In this document: positions 10,380-19,612 of the stretch, in pieces | Numbering within the stretch: position 1 is the stretch's first letter | Layout of the letters: every line of letters begins with the position of its first letter | Source of the DNA: Usnea hakonensis | Taxonomy: Eukaryota > Ascomycota > Lecanoromycetes > Lecanorales > Parmeliaceae | Length of the DNA stretch: 64,000 nt | NCBI GenBank assembly: GCA_013423325.1 | Contig: BLJB01000069.1 | Span: 186,001-250,000 of the forward strand | Direction: 5' to 3' | The notes under the pieces: generated by a model | What the model was told of the DNA's origin: nothing | The model's input: only the letters and a program-made list of their open reading frames with translations | Database searches by the model: none | Position numbers and translations under genes: made by a program

Positions 10380-11639
10380 AAAATGCTGATAGCACTGGGC
10401 TGTGAAATCGTCTACTTTCTTACGCTGATCAACCCTCTTTAAGTAAAGTACTTATCGCCGCCCTGAATCTCACCCTTCAATGGTGAGCCGAGGTAGCCAT
10501 AAGGTGAGCAAGGTGAACCGAAGGGATCCATCTAAAAATAGTATGTAACAGGCCGGTATTCACGCTCAACCAATAGTTTTAGCACGTGCGACTTGATTGG
10601 TACGCGCGCAAATTAACGAGCTGTGAAGGAATCCATCTAAAGATAGTATGATAATCTCATCGGCCTCATGGAAAGAACAAGTATAGGCCCACGAAAAAAT
10701 TTCGTGATATAATAGTTTTATTTAAAAGTTATTTCTGGTGTGAAAGTTCTCTAGAGGTTATAGTAGAAAAGATTAGCTTTATTAACCTTTTTTGATTCCT
10801 AGGGGGAGACCCCCTGGAACCCCCTCCATCCGGGGGCCCTTCCGGGAGGGTAAATCTTTTAAAAAATTATATAGGGACGTATACTTAACCGATTTTAATA
10901 TTTTTTACGGTATTAGAAAGCGCAAGAGACGGTTTCTAATTATAGAGTTTATATAAAAAATTATATATCTAGGGAATAAAGTTATTGAAATTGTAAGTCT
11001 TTTTTAGTAGAAAGGATTTTGGTGGTCGCGGCCACTTTTTTCGCCGTGCTTACTCAGCTGCCAAGAGTACCAAATAGGAAGTGCATCCGACTTTTTGATT
11101 GGTGGGTTGAGTCTTGGCTCTTATGTCTTTATATATACTGATTTCGATCGTCCCTCGTTAGTCCAAGTCTCGTTGTCTTGAGGAAGTCCTCCTCTGTTCT
11201 TTCTTTCCATATCTTACTTTGGCGTCCATCATCTTGAACGGCATCATTTTTGCGTTTCTTCGGATCTCGGCGAGGCTCATCAAGTGTGAAAGACATCTGG
11301 CTAATTTGGTCCAATCGAGTCTTAGTGGAGTCACCTCGGAACGCTCCTCTCGCGAAGTTGCTCATCTATCTAGTCATGTATACAACACCATCACAATTAC
11401 TATATTTGATATAATAATATATATTCTTAACTATTATATATCGTAGTCCTTAGTCTTAGAAGTATACTATGAACTTATAATTAGTAGCTCGGGATATAAT
11501 ACTATTCGGAAGTAATCTCTACGTATTATTATCTAGGGAAACCAGCTCTCCTTTAGCGGCGCCGGGGCTAATTAAAACTAGAAAAAGATTTCCTTCCTTA
11601 CAGGTTTTGTTATATATATCGAATAAATCAGATTGTTGA
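10380..11639. other. AT-rich, probably RIP-degraded tract with nested GC hairpins
   Basis: From about 10690 to 11030 and 11390 to 11640 the DNA is AT-rich and TA-dense (TATATA, TTTAAAAAATTATA), unlike the neighbouring genes. A GC-rich island at 10802-10850 can fold into adjacent hairpins. A short direct repeat, ATCCATCTAAAxATAGTATG, occurs near 10528 and 10630. The only open frame of note (minus strand, 11365-11129) has no domain. The overall look is a decayed repeat element. Confidence 0.5.
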
Positions 11640-12208
11640 GGCGGAGGTTAAGGCCGAGAAGAAGACTGTGGAGCCTGAGGAGGAGGTTCCTAAGGCTGGC
11701 TTTGTTGAGAAGGAAGAGGAGGAGGTAGTAGTGGTGGTGAAGCTTGAGGAGGAGGAGGAGGAGGAGGAGGAGGAGGAGGAGGAGGAGGGAGAATTTGCTG
11801 AGGCTGGAGTTGTCGAGAGGGAGGTGGAACTAGGAGGAGGAGGAGTTTCCTGAGGCTAGAGTTGTTGAAAGCTTACAGGCAGTGGAGGACCAGTCGCATT
11901 CGCAAACTATTAAGACTGAAGCTGGCTCCATCCTTAATAAGCTTGGAGCTGCCTCGCGTGAGATCTTGCAGCAGGTGGTGACGGAGGCAATCGTGGAGCG
12001 GTCGGCCAAATTGCTTTTCGTCCCCGTCGACCAGATCGATCCTGCTCATGCGGTCTCCGCATATGGCATGGACAGCATGATTGCTGCTGAGCTTCGAAAT
12101 TGGCTCGTTAAGACTTTCAACACTGATGTCTCTTTCTTGGAGCTCCTCAGTCCGGAGATGAAGGTTGAGACACTAATCGAGATGGCCGTTGCTCGCAGGA
12201 GCCAGTGA
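11640..12208 (+). pseudogene. Orphan polyketide-synthase C-terminus (ACP domain) with Glu-rich repeats
   Basis: The 3' part (11834-12208) encodes about 124 aa ending in TGA 12206-12208 with a phosphopantetheine-binding carrier domain: VPVDQIDPAHAVSAYGMDSM, then IAAELRNWLVKTFNTDVSFL. DSM carries the attachment serine (usually DSL), as in reducing type I fungal PKSs. Upstream is a Glu-rich stretch (GAG)n with three imperfect copies of an EEEVPKAGFVEKE-like unit; a TAG at 11831 and a frame change at the GGAGGAGGAG run separate it from the ACP frame. No KS, AT or KR sequence is present upstream, which is AT-rich repeat. It is therefore a terminal relic of a PKS, or a stand-alone ACP with a missing 5' exon. 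Confidence 0.7.
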
Positions 12209-12673
12209 CTTTGTTTATCTCGTACGATCAGGAACTCTTCTGTTTATACAAAATCAATCCAAAATTTTGTCCATTTCTGCATCAGAGACGAAGAATATCC
12301 ATTCCGCAAGTAGAGACAATGCATCCATATCGTGATTCGATCCCGCAGAGACATGACTCGCATTGAGTAATGCAAAATCACAGGCCAAGGAAAATCCACT
12401 GCACAAATGACCTATACACTCGTTGAAAGGCACTATACAACGGTTGTACATTCCTATGTTGTAGGTACGAGGGTAGTTTCAAGCTGATGATCCGTCTTTG
12501 AAGCATCGCCTCAGGGTTAGGGTTTCAAGATCCTTAAGGTAAGGTAAGTTTTATACCGAGCGAGGGGAGGATTGAATAGCGCCGGAGGAGTCGGAAGAGA
12601 CTTTTATCTCTCACCCCCCGATCACTACTCGTTACGCTCATAGCAGTGTTTCTCTTCTTCCAGACAACCCACC
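12209..12673. other. Intergenic region before the DUF1772 gene
   Basis: No coding sequence is supported. The last 60 bp are pyrimidine-rich, with CTCTTCTTCCAGACAACC next to the start codon at 12674, typical of a fungal leader. Confidence 0.45.
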
Positions 12674-13231
12674 ATGGCTCAATATCTCCCTCAGAAGCCT
12701 GTCTCAATCGCTCTCGTCGCAGCACTTGCTGCCAATTCTCAGTTCCTCTATGGCAACATCGGAGTCATGACCATGGGCATAATTCCCTACGTTCTGGACC
12801 AATCATCAAGTGAAACGGTCAAAGCCACCAATTGGTTCATTGAGAAGGGCACGGTCAGCTCCCCAACCTTAAAGGACTTTGTAACGCGCTCACAATCTCT
12901 TGCTTGAGAACAGATAACCTTCTCCTCCACTGCCATTGCCTCCTGCGCCCTCTTTGGCTCCGCTGCATACTATACTTCGGAGCTTAGAGTCCGGCAGCTT
13001 AGCACCGTCGCTGCTGTTTCAATGTTCGGTGTGATACCCTGGACGTTCGCATTCATGCTGCCGATCAATAAGTCGCTTAAAGAGATGGAGACGGATGGTA
13101 CGAAGGCGATAGAAGGAAAGGAAGAAAAGGCGATCGAGAAGGTCAAGATGTGGAGGGCGCGTCATACGATGAGGATGGTTTTGGGGGCTATTGGGTGGGT
13201 TGCTGGGATTGCGGCGCTTGAGATACTCTAG
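12674..13231 (+). CDS. DUF1772 (anthrone oxygenase-like) integral membrane protein
   Basis: Two exons: 12674..12853 and 12914..13231 (60-bp GT-AG intron, phase 0); 165 aa. Hydrophobic helices are visible: PVSIALVAALAANSQFLYG, NIGVMTMGIIPYV, the segment around CALFGSAAYYTSELRVRQL, VSMFGVIPWTFAFMLPINKSL, and a C-terminal VLGAIGWVAGIAALEIL after a basic/acidic linker. The spacing PWTFAFMLPINKSL plus C-terminal helix is the DUF1772 signature. Members such as HypC and GedH act as anthrone oxygenases beside non-reducing PKSs, while others are of unknown role. The neighbour is a PKS ACP relic, so the gene may be a survivor of a polyketide cluster, though that ACP looks like a reducing type. Confidence 0.8.
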
Positions 13232-14328
13232 CCGATGAAGGCAATGGTACAGAGTCAGTTCGTGGGCCCGCTGTCTTGTACCAGGCGAGCTGTAAGCTAA
13301 AATTTATTACAGGGGATAGTGTGAACTTAGTCTACAAGGGTTCACAATTTTCCCCACTCCACCATTTTCGCAGTAGCTGAAATCATTGCCGATATCATGA
13401 TCGGTTTGACAGTATAACTGCGCTCATGGTCGTTGATAAGCCGTCACCTGGGCGCAAGCCTATCTCGAAGAACTTCGACGCCGCTGCGTAGGTATTCGTA
13501 GCCCCGCCATACTTGATGTTGACATGACCGGACTGCTGATCCTTTGCTGTTCTGATCTATTCTGTTCTGTATCTTGGGTCGAGAAAGCTCTGAAATCGAA
13601 CGGATGAAGTCACTTCTCATCATCATTCAGACCTGTTGGGGAGGGATATGCGGGAGCATTCAAAGGAGGACAATCCTTTGAAAGAAACCCCAGGAAGAAG
13701 TTCGATTAAAACTCTCTTTCTTGCTATCATATTCGATATGTGTATCACCGATATAGCTTGTTGGTTTGTGCGTCTTGAGTCCAACATCGTGATCCATCAC
13801 TTTTGCAATTTTCTGAGAACAATCAAGCACGGCATAAGCACCACAGTCGCTTACTATGCTGGCTATTATTATTCCGCTTGTGCAAATCATAGTCTCGAAG
13901 GGTTCAGGAGTCTTCACTGGATCACTTTTTTTCTTTTACAATATTCACCGATCCTCATGACACCCTCAGTGCACCTCGAGCACTTGCAATCTCATCCACA
14001 AGGACCCGACCCGTTGGAAACAACCTGACGTCTTTCTTCCAGATCGTTGGCTCGTGATACGTGAAGACCCATTGTCTTCTGTCAAGGGAGCGTAGCGTGC
14101 GTTTAAGCACGAGCCGCGAAGTCGTATTAGACAGGAACTAGCGGTGCTTGAGATTAAAATTATCATGGTCATGACGGCGATAAAAATGGAATCCCACTTC
14201 AAGTAAGACGAATTGGCTTTCGCCAAGGAAAAAAGGAGTCTGTATCTAGCTATGCGAGATTATCTAAAACTTTTTGCATGAGACAAGCCAGAAAAGGTAT
14301 ACGGCCCTGGACGAGCAAGGCTCAAGCC
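13232..14328. other. Intergenic region, no supported gene
   Basis: An open + strand frame (13636-14028) has no domain and irregular composition and is rejected. Otherwise the sequence is unremarkable until the MITE terminal repeat at 14329. Confidence 0.4.
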
Positions 14329-14973
14329 TACTCGTATGTACCCGGATATGCACCAGACTGGGATATGCACTATTAGGGCTAGGGCTTTCCCCAGCAGCTG
14401 GCACATACTCGTGCCTCCCGCTATATTATTCTATATACAATTGAGCTCTATAGCCGGCAATATGACTAAGAATATTACGACCATATACTATATTTGCGAG
14501 TATTCTAATTAACGAGTTATAAAGGTATATACGGCTAATTATACTCTAGACGCTCCTAATAACTTCCCCCTCGCATACCGCCGTCCTTAACTCAATAACA
14601 ACGTTATTATCTAACCCAGGCAGTCAAATACTATAAGATAGGGTGGTGGGTATACTCTTAAGGCCCAGGGTCTCTTTTTGGGCTGGATACGCGCCGGCGA
14701 TATCGATATATATGAGTCAATTTCCAAGAAATGGCCATATGAGAAGTATTCAAATTACTATGCCTAGTATACAAATGGCCATGTGAGAAGTATGTAAATG
14801 GCCATGTGAGAAGCATACAAATTACCATGTGAGAAGCATTCAAATTACCATGCCTGAAGCATTACCATTGCTATTGTAGAGAGTATTCATTGCCTACCAC
14901 CAAATTTGGGTGGGAAGCCCTAGCCCTAATGGTGCATATCCCAGTCTGGTGCATATCCGGGTACATACGAGTA
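14329..14973. mobile_element. MITE with 59-bp terminal inverted repeats and TA target duplication
   Basis: The left end (14329-14387, beginning TACTCGTATGTACCCGGATA) is the reverse complement of the right end (14915-14973) with one mismatch. TA at each outer edge fits the TA target-site duplication of Tc1/mariner superfamily elements. The element is about 641 bp without the TA. It has no transposase frame, so it would be mobilised in trans. The interior is AT-rich with a tandem repeat block (listed separately). Confidence 0.85.
14730..14870. repeat. Tandem ~23-bp repeats inside the MITE
   Basis: Six imperfect units follow the pattern CAAATGGCCATGTGAGAAGC(A/T)T, with a variant ATTACCATG in place of ATGGCCATG and two units carrying CCT in place of GTGAG. 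This is an internal minisatellite. Confidence 0.8.
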
Positions 14974-16063
14974 CTGATTGGACCCGCTTCTGGGCAAGGA
15001 GCGATCGTGTAATTGCAGTAGGATTGCTGGCCTTCCATGACTTCAATCGGCCATGACTATGTACTACGAGTGCACGTATATCTAACTACTTAGTAGCCCA
15101 AAAATTACATGGTCGCCCGAAGCGAACAGTAGGAGCATGCGGTACCGAAATATCACGATCGAAATCATTGCTCTAGGGTAAACGTTTCTCCGAACCCCGC
15201 ACTGGGTCAACATCTATGAATTTCTAGAAGAAGTGTCCGGATCAATGATAATCCGGCCCTCCAGCGGAGAGCAAATCTCATGTCAAGATGACATGCCTCC
15301 CAAAAGCAAACAAACATCATCATTCCAGATCTCGCTTGCAAGCTTCCACAGTCTCTAGCTATGCTATCTATTGATTAGGTGAACATATTGTTCCGTACCT
15401 TCTTTTTGACCATTCTTTCCGGGTGAACATAGGTATTCCATTCGTACTACGCTTGCCTTCCCGTCGCCATCAACCGCTATTTTTCAGAGTTTACTTTTAC
15501 AGGATTCAATGAATGAACTGTAACTTTGCAGAAGTGAGAGGGTTCCCGGGCGACGCAAGGATCTTACTCACAAGCAGCGCAACTTCCAGTCTCAAAGGCG
15601 TTGAGATGCAACAAGTTTTGCGTCTAGAGTAGAACTTGATTTGAGCTCCCAAGTTTCTGTCTTCCGAGTGTTGTGATTCAGTCAATTCACTACAGAGACA
15701 GGCCAAAGTTTGACTCGCCGTGGTGTCATACATACTCTGATCAGCGCAACAGAAAAACAAAGACAGCCTTGTGATCTGTGTACAATGGACAACAGAGTTG
15801 ATGTGACTCGGACACAATGATATTGTAGCTGAACAATAAGGACTCAGCTGTACAACAGGAAAGAGAGTCGGACTCGGATGCATCTCTTTGTTCATGGTGT
15901 GGCCGGTTGTAGTGGTTCACACCGTGTGCCCGCCTCTTTCTTATAAACTCATGGGCTTCATCTCCACTATTTCATTCAGGAACAATCTCAATCAACAGCT
16001 GTCCCTTCAATCACTCTCTCACACATACCAGTCTTACTCTCGAGCACGCCGACCCAAGTCACG
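14974..16063. other. Intergenic region with a repeat copy; promoter of the RING/TFIIB gene
   Basis: The first 100 bp hold the second copy of the dispersed repeat. The rest shows no supported gene. The 120 bp before 16064 are C/T-rich leader sequence (CTTCAATCACTCTCTCACAC). Confidence 0.45.
15003..15087 (+). repeat. Dispersed repeat, copy 2 (relative of 5476-5560)
   Basis: It shares ordered blocks TGTAATTG, AGTAGGATTG, GGCCTTC, ATCGGCCAT and TACTACGAGTG with copy 1. It starts only about 30 bp beyond the MITE right end. Copy boundaries cannot be fixed from two copies. Confidence 0.55.
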
Positions 16064-17260
16064 ATGTCTGCTGAGTTTCTTGCTAAAATCCTCAAACTCG
16101 AGAACAAGCCAAAGTCTGGCTCGGATGAGCCCTGCTGTATCTGTTTACAAGCCTTCGGAACTCTCTCTACTGAAACGGGGGTCATCGAATGTGGGGTTGC
16201 ACTGCCTTGCTGCATTGCTAGTGTAGGTTCTTCCTGCATTGCCACATGGTGTCGCACGAACAACACATGCCCTGTTTGTCGACACGTCTTTTTCCCGGCT
16301 CAACCACGACCATATCTTGAGCATGGCATCATGACGGACTTAGATCCGGACTTTTCCCCTGCTCAATCACAACCAAGCCTTGATCATTTCATCATGGAAG
16401 ACGTGGACCCATGCCGCGCGGAACGTGTGTGGCATGATATTTGTAATGCAATAGGGCTATCAGATCGCATTGTTGCCTTCGCCTGGCAATTGACCTATAG
16501 GTTGAACAATATGGAATCCTTTAACCGTGATCCTCTGGACTGCCTCGGAGGAGTTGCCATCTATATCATGTCCCATATACTGGGTGAACCGAGAACTCTA
16601 CAAGTTGTCGCAGCTGCAGTACGCACTCAACCAGATGACCTTGAAAGTGTCTATCGAGCTTTACATCCCATACGGGATCAGCTTGTCAGCGTGGAACTGT
16701 TTATGCAATCTGTCGCTCGGCGCAATATGCACGGACCGGTCGCGATGTTGTTTGGTGACGGCGCCGCCATGGATAATATGCTTGCATTATTACCTCCTCC
16801 AACTGACGGCGATGATATTTTCAAAAGTAACTCGGAAGCAGTCGCGATCAGTGAACGTGAGTATGACCAAATCGCAAGTCGAGAGCGGCTAAATGAGGTC
16901 ACGGAACGATACTGCAAGTGGCTGGGATACGATCGAGGTCTCCTTGCAGGATTTATCGTTCATCTCAGTCAAAACATCGCCCACAAGATCCGCGAGACCA
17001 TTTTTCTGGATACTCGCTCTCTAAGGCCAGTCATTGCGGTCAGTATTTACATGGCATCTCACCTCCTGCGCGAAAACCTATCGATCAAACAAATCGCCCA
17101 GGTCCTTGGCATAAGCGAACGCACAACCCGAGAAGCTTACCGGAGGGTCTATCCGAGACGGGCTGAATTTGTCGACGACCGCTTTTACCACCGTATGTCC
17201 ATTTCCAAAGTCCTCCGGGCTCTATCGTGGCCTCCTCTAGCACCTCTACCGGACGAGTAG
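16064..17260 (+). CDS. RING-like zinc finger fused to two TFIIB-type cyclin repeats
   Basis: Single exon, 398 aa. Residues 24-72 form a RING-like module: CCIC, a loop with LPCCIASVGSSCIATWCRTN, then TCPVC; the usual histidine after the third cysteine (CGH) is absent, so metal binding may be altered. Residues about 77-116 contain two copies of a FxPAQxxPxLxHxIMxDxDPD unit. Residues about 119-212 and 270-380 each resemble a TFIIB core cyclin repeat: VAIYIMSHILGEPRTLQVVA, and more clearly AVSIYMASHLLRENLSIKQI followed by ERTTREAYRRVYPRR, the IYMAS..I..VxGxxxxTxRxxYRxxYP pattern. The second repeat match is strong, the first weaker. The layout mimics TFIIB with its zinc ribbon replaced by a RING-like finger. 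Function is unknown; a role as ubiquitin ligase or transcription-factor mimic is speculation. Confidence 0.75.
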   Translation: MSAEFLAKILKLENKPKSGSDEPCCICLQAFGTLSTETGVIECGVALPCCIASVGSSCIATWCRTNNTCPVCRHVFFPAQPRPYLEHGIMTDLDPDFSPAQSQPSLDHFIMEDVDPCRAERVWHDICNAIGLSDRIVAFAWQLTYRLNNMESFNRDPLDCLGGVAIYIMSHILGEPRTLQVVAAAVRTQPDDLESVYRALHPIRDQLVSVELFMQSVARRNMHGPVAMLFGDGAAMDNMLALLPPPTDGDDIFKSNSEAVAISEREYDQIASRERLNEVTERYCKWLGYDRGLLAGFIVHLSQNIAHKIRETIFLDTRSLRPVIAVSIYMASHLLRENLSIKQIAQVLGISERTTREAYRRVYPRRAEFVDDRFYHRMSISKVLRALSWPPLAPLPDE

Positions 17261-18627
17261 CGAAGACACCACTGTGCGGCCTCCACAGAGACTGCGGGAG
17301 ACTTTAGTCTCTGTACCTACCAGGTAGAGTCAGAAACTACCAGGTAGAGTCGGAAAACAGTTTAAAGGTACACAGGGATCTCAGGCGAGACGAAAGGAAC
17401 CATTAGATTAGTTTCTCGCGAACAAGCGCAACTCATACAGCGTGGGCGCTGAGCGGAGTCTATCGCGATAGATTGCTTAGGCAGGCTAGAAGGTATCATA
17501 AAAACACCATTGAAGTACAGCTAGCTAGCTAACTTGTAAGACCAATCAATGTAAGTTTCATCCCAAAAAAGCCGGCAAACCTCCCCAATAGCTTCATCCC
17601 ACCAGACAGCACCCACCATCCATACACCATTAAAGCACCACTATCTTGAAGTATCACTCACCACCCTTGTAAAACCAACATAATTCCAACCCCCCCCCCA
17701 AAAAAAATCAAAAATCAAAAAGCTGGCAACCCTCCCAATAAAACAGCTTCATTCCACCGTCCCAAACCCCTCTCAACCTCTTCAATATTCTTATTCCATT
17801 CCAATACCCTCTCTCAATCATCCCTTCAAACCATCAACCTACTCTCCAAAACCAAAACCAAACGACCCCAGCCCAAAAAAAAACCATCTATCTCCTACAC
17901 CTTTAAAACTTTCCCCAATTTTTGTAAGGTAGGTAGGTATATATAATCCCGATTCCCTATCCAAAGTGTCAATCACAACGCCAAGCCGATGTTGACAGCG
18001 AAGGAGGGGTTTGAAGAAAAAAAAGAGGGAAGGAAGGTTCTTTGGACTAGAGAGGAGAGTTTGTTCGGTGTTAGGGTGGATTGGTCACAGTGGTAGAGAG
18101 GGGGGGGAGTTTAGCTAATGCGTCTTTTGAGGTTTTTTTTTTTTTTGGCTTTTTGGCGAGGTTGTGAATATGGTTTTAGGATTTGGGGAAGGGGGGGGTG
18201 CTGCTTTTATTTTTTTGGGGGGGGGGGGGGGGGGGGGGGGGGTCGGGGGGGGGTGTATCAGGGGGGNNGGGGGGGGGAGGGGGAGGTGGGTCAGAGAGGG
18301 ATGTATCAAGGGGGTTGTATTTGAGATTGGGAGGATTGATGGATGGAGGGGAGGGAAGGATTGTAGTGGGGTGGAGAGGGGGTTTGGTGAAAAGGAATAT
18401 ATGGTGATAATGATTATTATGGGTAGGATGGGGAAGGGTGTGGTCATCCTTCTCTGTCGTCGCAAAGTACGCCTCGTTATGCAAATGACGAGAGTAGTGA
18501 GGAGGATAGAGAAAGATACGGTCGTGAAGTAGTAATTACCGCTCTAAAATCGAAATCTATCTAGCCTTATAAGTCCTACTCTATAATAGCAGGTGCCACT
18601 TTTCCCCCTCCAGGTCCATCTTAGCCC
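17261..18627. other. Non-coding, C-rich then G-rich low-complexity region with a small gap
   Basis: No gene is supported. A 20-bp direct repeat (TACCAGGTAGAGTCxGAAAxC) lies near 17319-17357. The + strand is C/A-rich from about 17560 to 17930 and becomes G-rich from about 18000 to 18480. Open frames here are homopolymer artefacts. Confidence 0.6.
18217..18280. other. Poly-G run with a two-base assembly ambiguity (NN)
   Basis: G-homopolymers interrupted by few other bases surround NN at 18267-18268. Length is likely unreliable. Such runs could form G-quadruplexes. Confidence 0.85.
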
Positions 18628-19306
18628 TCAAACGGCACAAAAAGTGTCGGGCCATAACCCACTCATATCAGCATTGACTCCTATTCTCAAAGCCTCCATC
18701 TCTGCCTCTTGATCCGTACCAAATCGATACGACCGAGATTCACAGACATCAAACCGATCGATCACCTTTAACAAGATACGCAATGATTCTCCGATGTGTG
18801 ATGAGAGCAATATTGGCGAGAGCTCCTTTAAACGTTGTCGAACTACCTATGCACGAGCAGTGGCGTCCTCAGTGTTAAAAGGTAGAAAGTCCCATTCCTC
18901 CAGACACCCTGCAAAGCAGAATTGTGGGAATTTCGCCAACATTTCTGTCCGCGAGACGCCCTTGTTACAATTGGCATCGTGTAGATTGGGCCAGATTTGC
19001 ACTTCGGTTTGGAATGGGACGGAGCCGAGGATGGATGGGAAAGCGTTCAGGGCAGTCTGGATGGTGCGGGTCATGGGTGTGATCACGATGAGGTCCGGGG
19101 TAAAGGAAAGCTCGGTCTTCTGGGCGGCTTTGTGGCCTGTGTGTGTCAGGGGTGGATCACGATAGGGGGAGCCGTGTGCGATATTGTGGAGGGCTTGGCC
19201 GTGGCGGATGATGTGGACTAGGGGAGTTACAGCGGGTTCTAACCAAAGTATTAGCGCTGTAAGATGATCAGCTGTACATTTTATCCTTACTTTTGAGAGA
19301 GCTCAT
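18628..19306 (-). pseudogene. Histidine phosphatase (phosphoglycerate mutase-like) gene with one in-frame stop
   Basis: Exons on the minus strand: 19306..19291 (16 nt) and 19238..18628, joined by a 52-bp GT-AG intron (donor GTAAGG, branch-like GCTAATA). The protein begins MSSLKKPAVTPLVHIIRHGQ, carrying the catalytic RHG motif of clade-1 histidine phosphatases, then PLTHTGHKAAQKTELSF, ITPMTRTIQTAL and CLEEWDFLPFNTEDATARA. A TAG at 18849-18847 then interrupts, but the same frame continues with VVRQRLKELSPILLSSHIGE to TGA 18628. Read through, it would be 208 aa, the usual length; truncated, it is 135 aa. CAG to TAG is one base. It may be a recent nonsense mutation, a sequencing error or readthrough. 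Confidence 0.75.
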
Positions 19307-19612
19307 TGTTGTGGGTACGGCGAAGGAAATTATGAGGAAATTGTTTGCTGAATTTTCGAGTGACACTAAGAAGGGAGGTATGGAAATGCTATTCTGGCGA
19401 AGCCGAAATCACTTACTCAATCTCAGTGATTCGGTTTCTGACCTAGTCATCGTACGTCGGAGGGACAAAAGGTGACAGGTTGTACACGAGTCATTGATAG
19501 AGAGTGTCTCTTGTTCTGGTGCCTAGATAATATCCGGAGAAGCCAGTGTCAAGATTTTAGCCCTGTGAGGCGAATAGACTACTAATGCCCTTTAGTCGAT
19601 TGAACATTGCAT

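Noticed and set aside
12254..12451. 65-aa minus-strand frame between ACP relic and DUF1772 gene
   Set aside because: No domain, and it would overlap the promoter of the DUF1772 gene.
13636..14028. 130-aa + strand frame
   Set aside because: There is no recognisable domain, amino-acid composition is irregular, the opposite strand is also open, and it sits in decayed intergenic DNA.
18115..18532. Gly-rich and Pro-rich frames across the poly-G region
   Set aside because: Encoded by homopolymers in every frame and crossing NN; composition artefacts.
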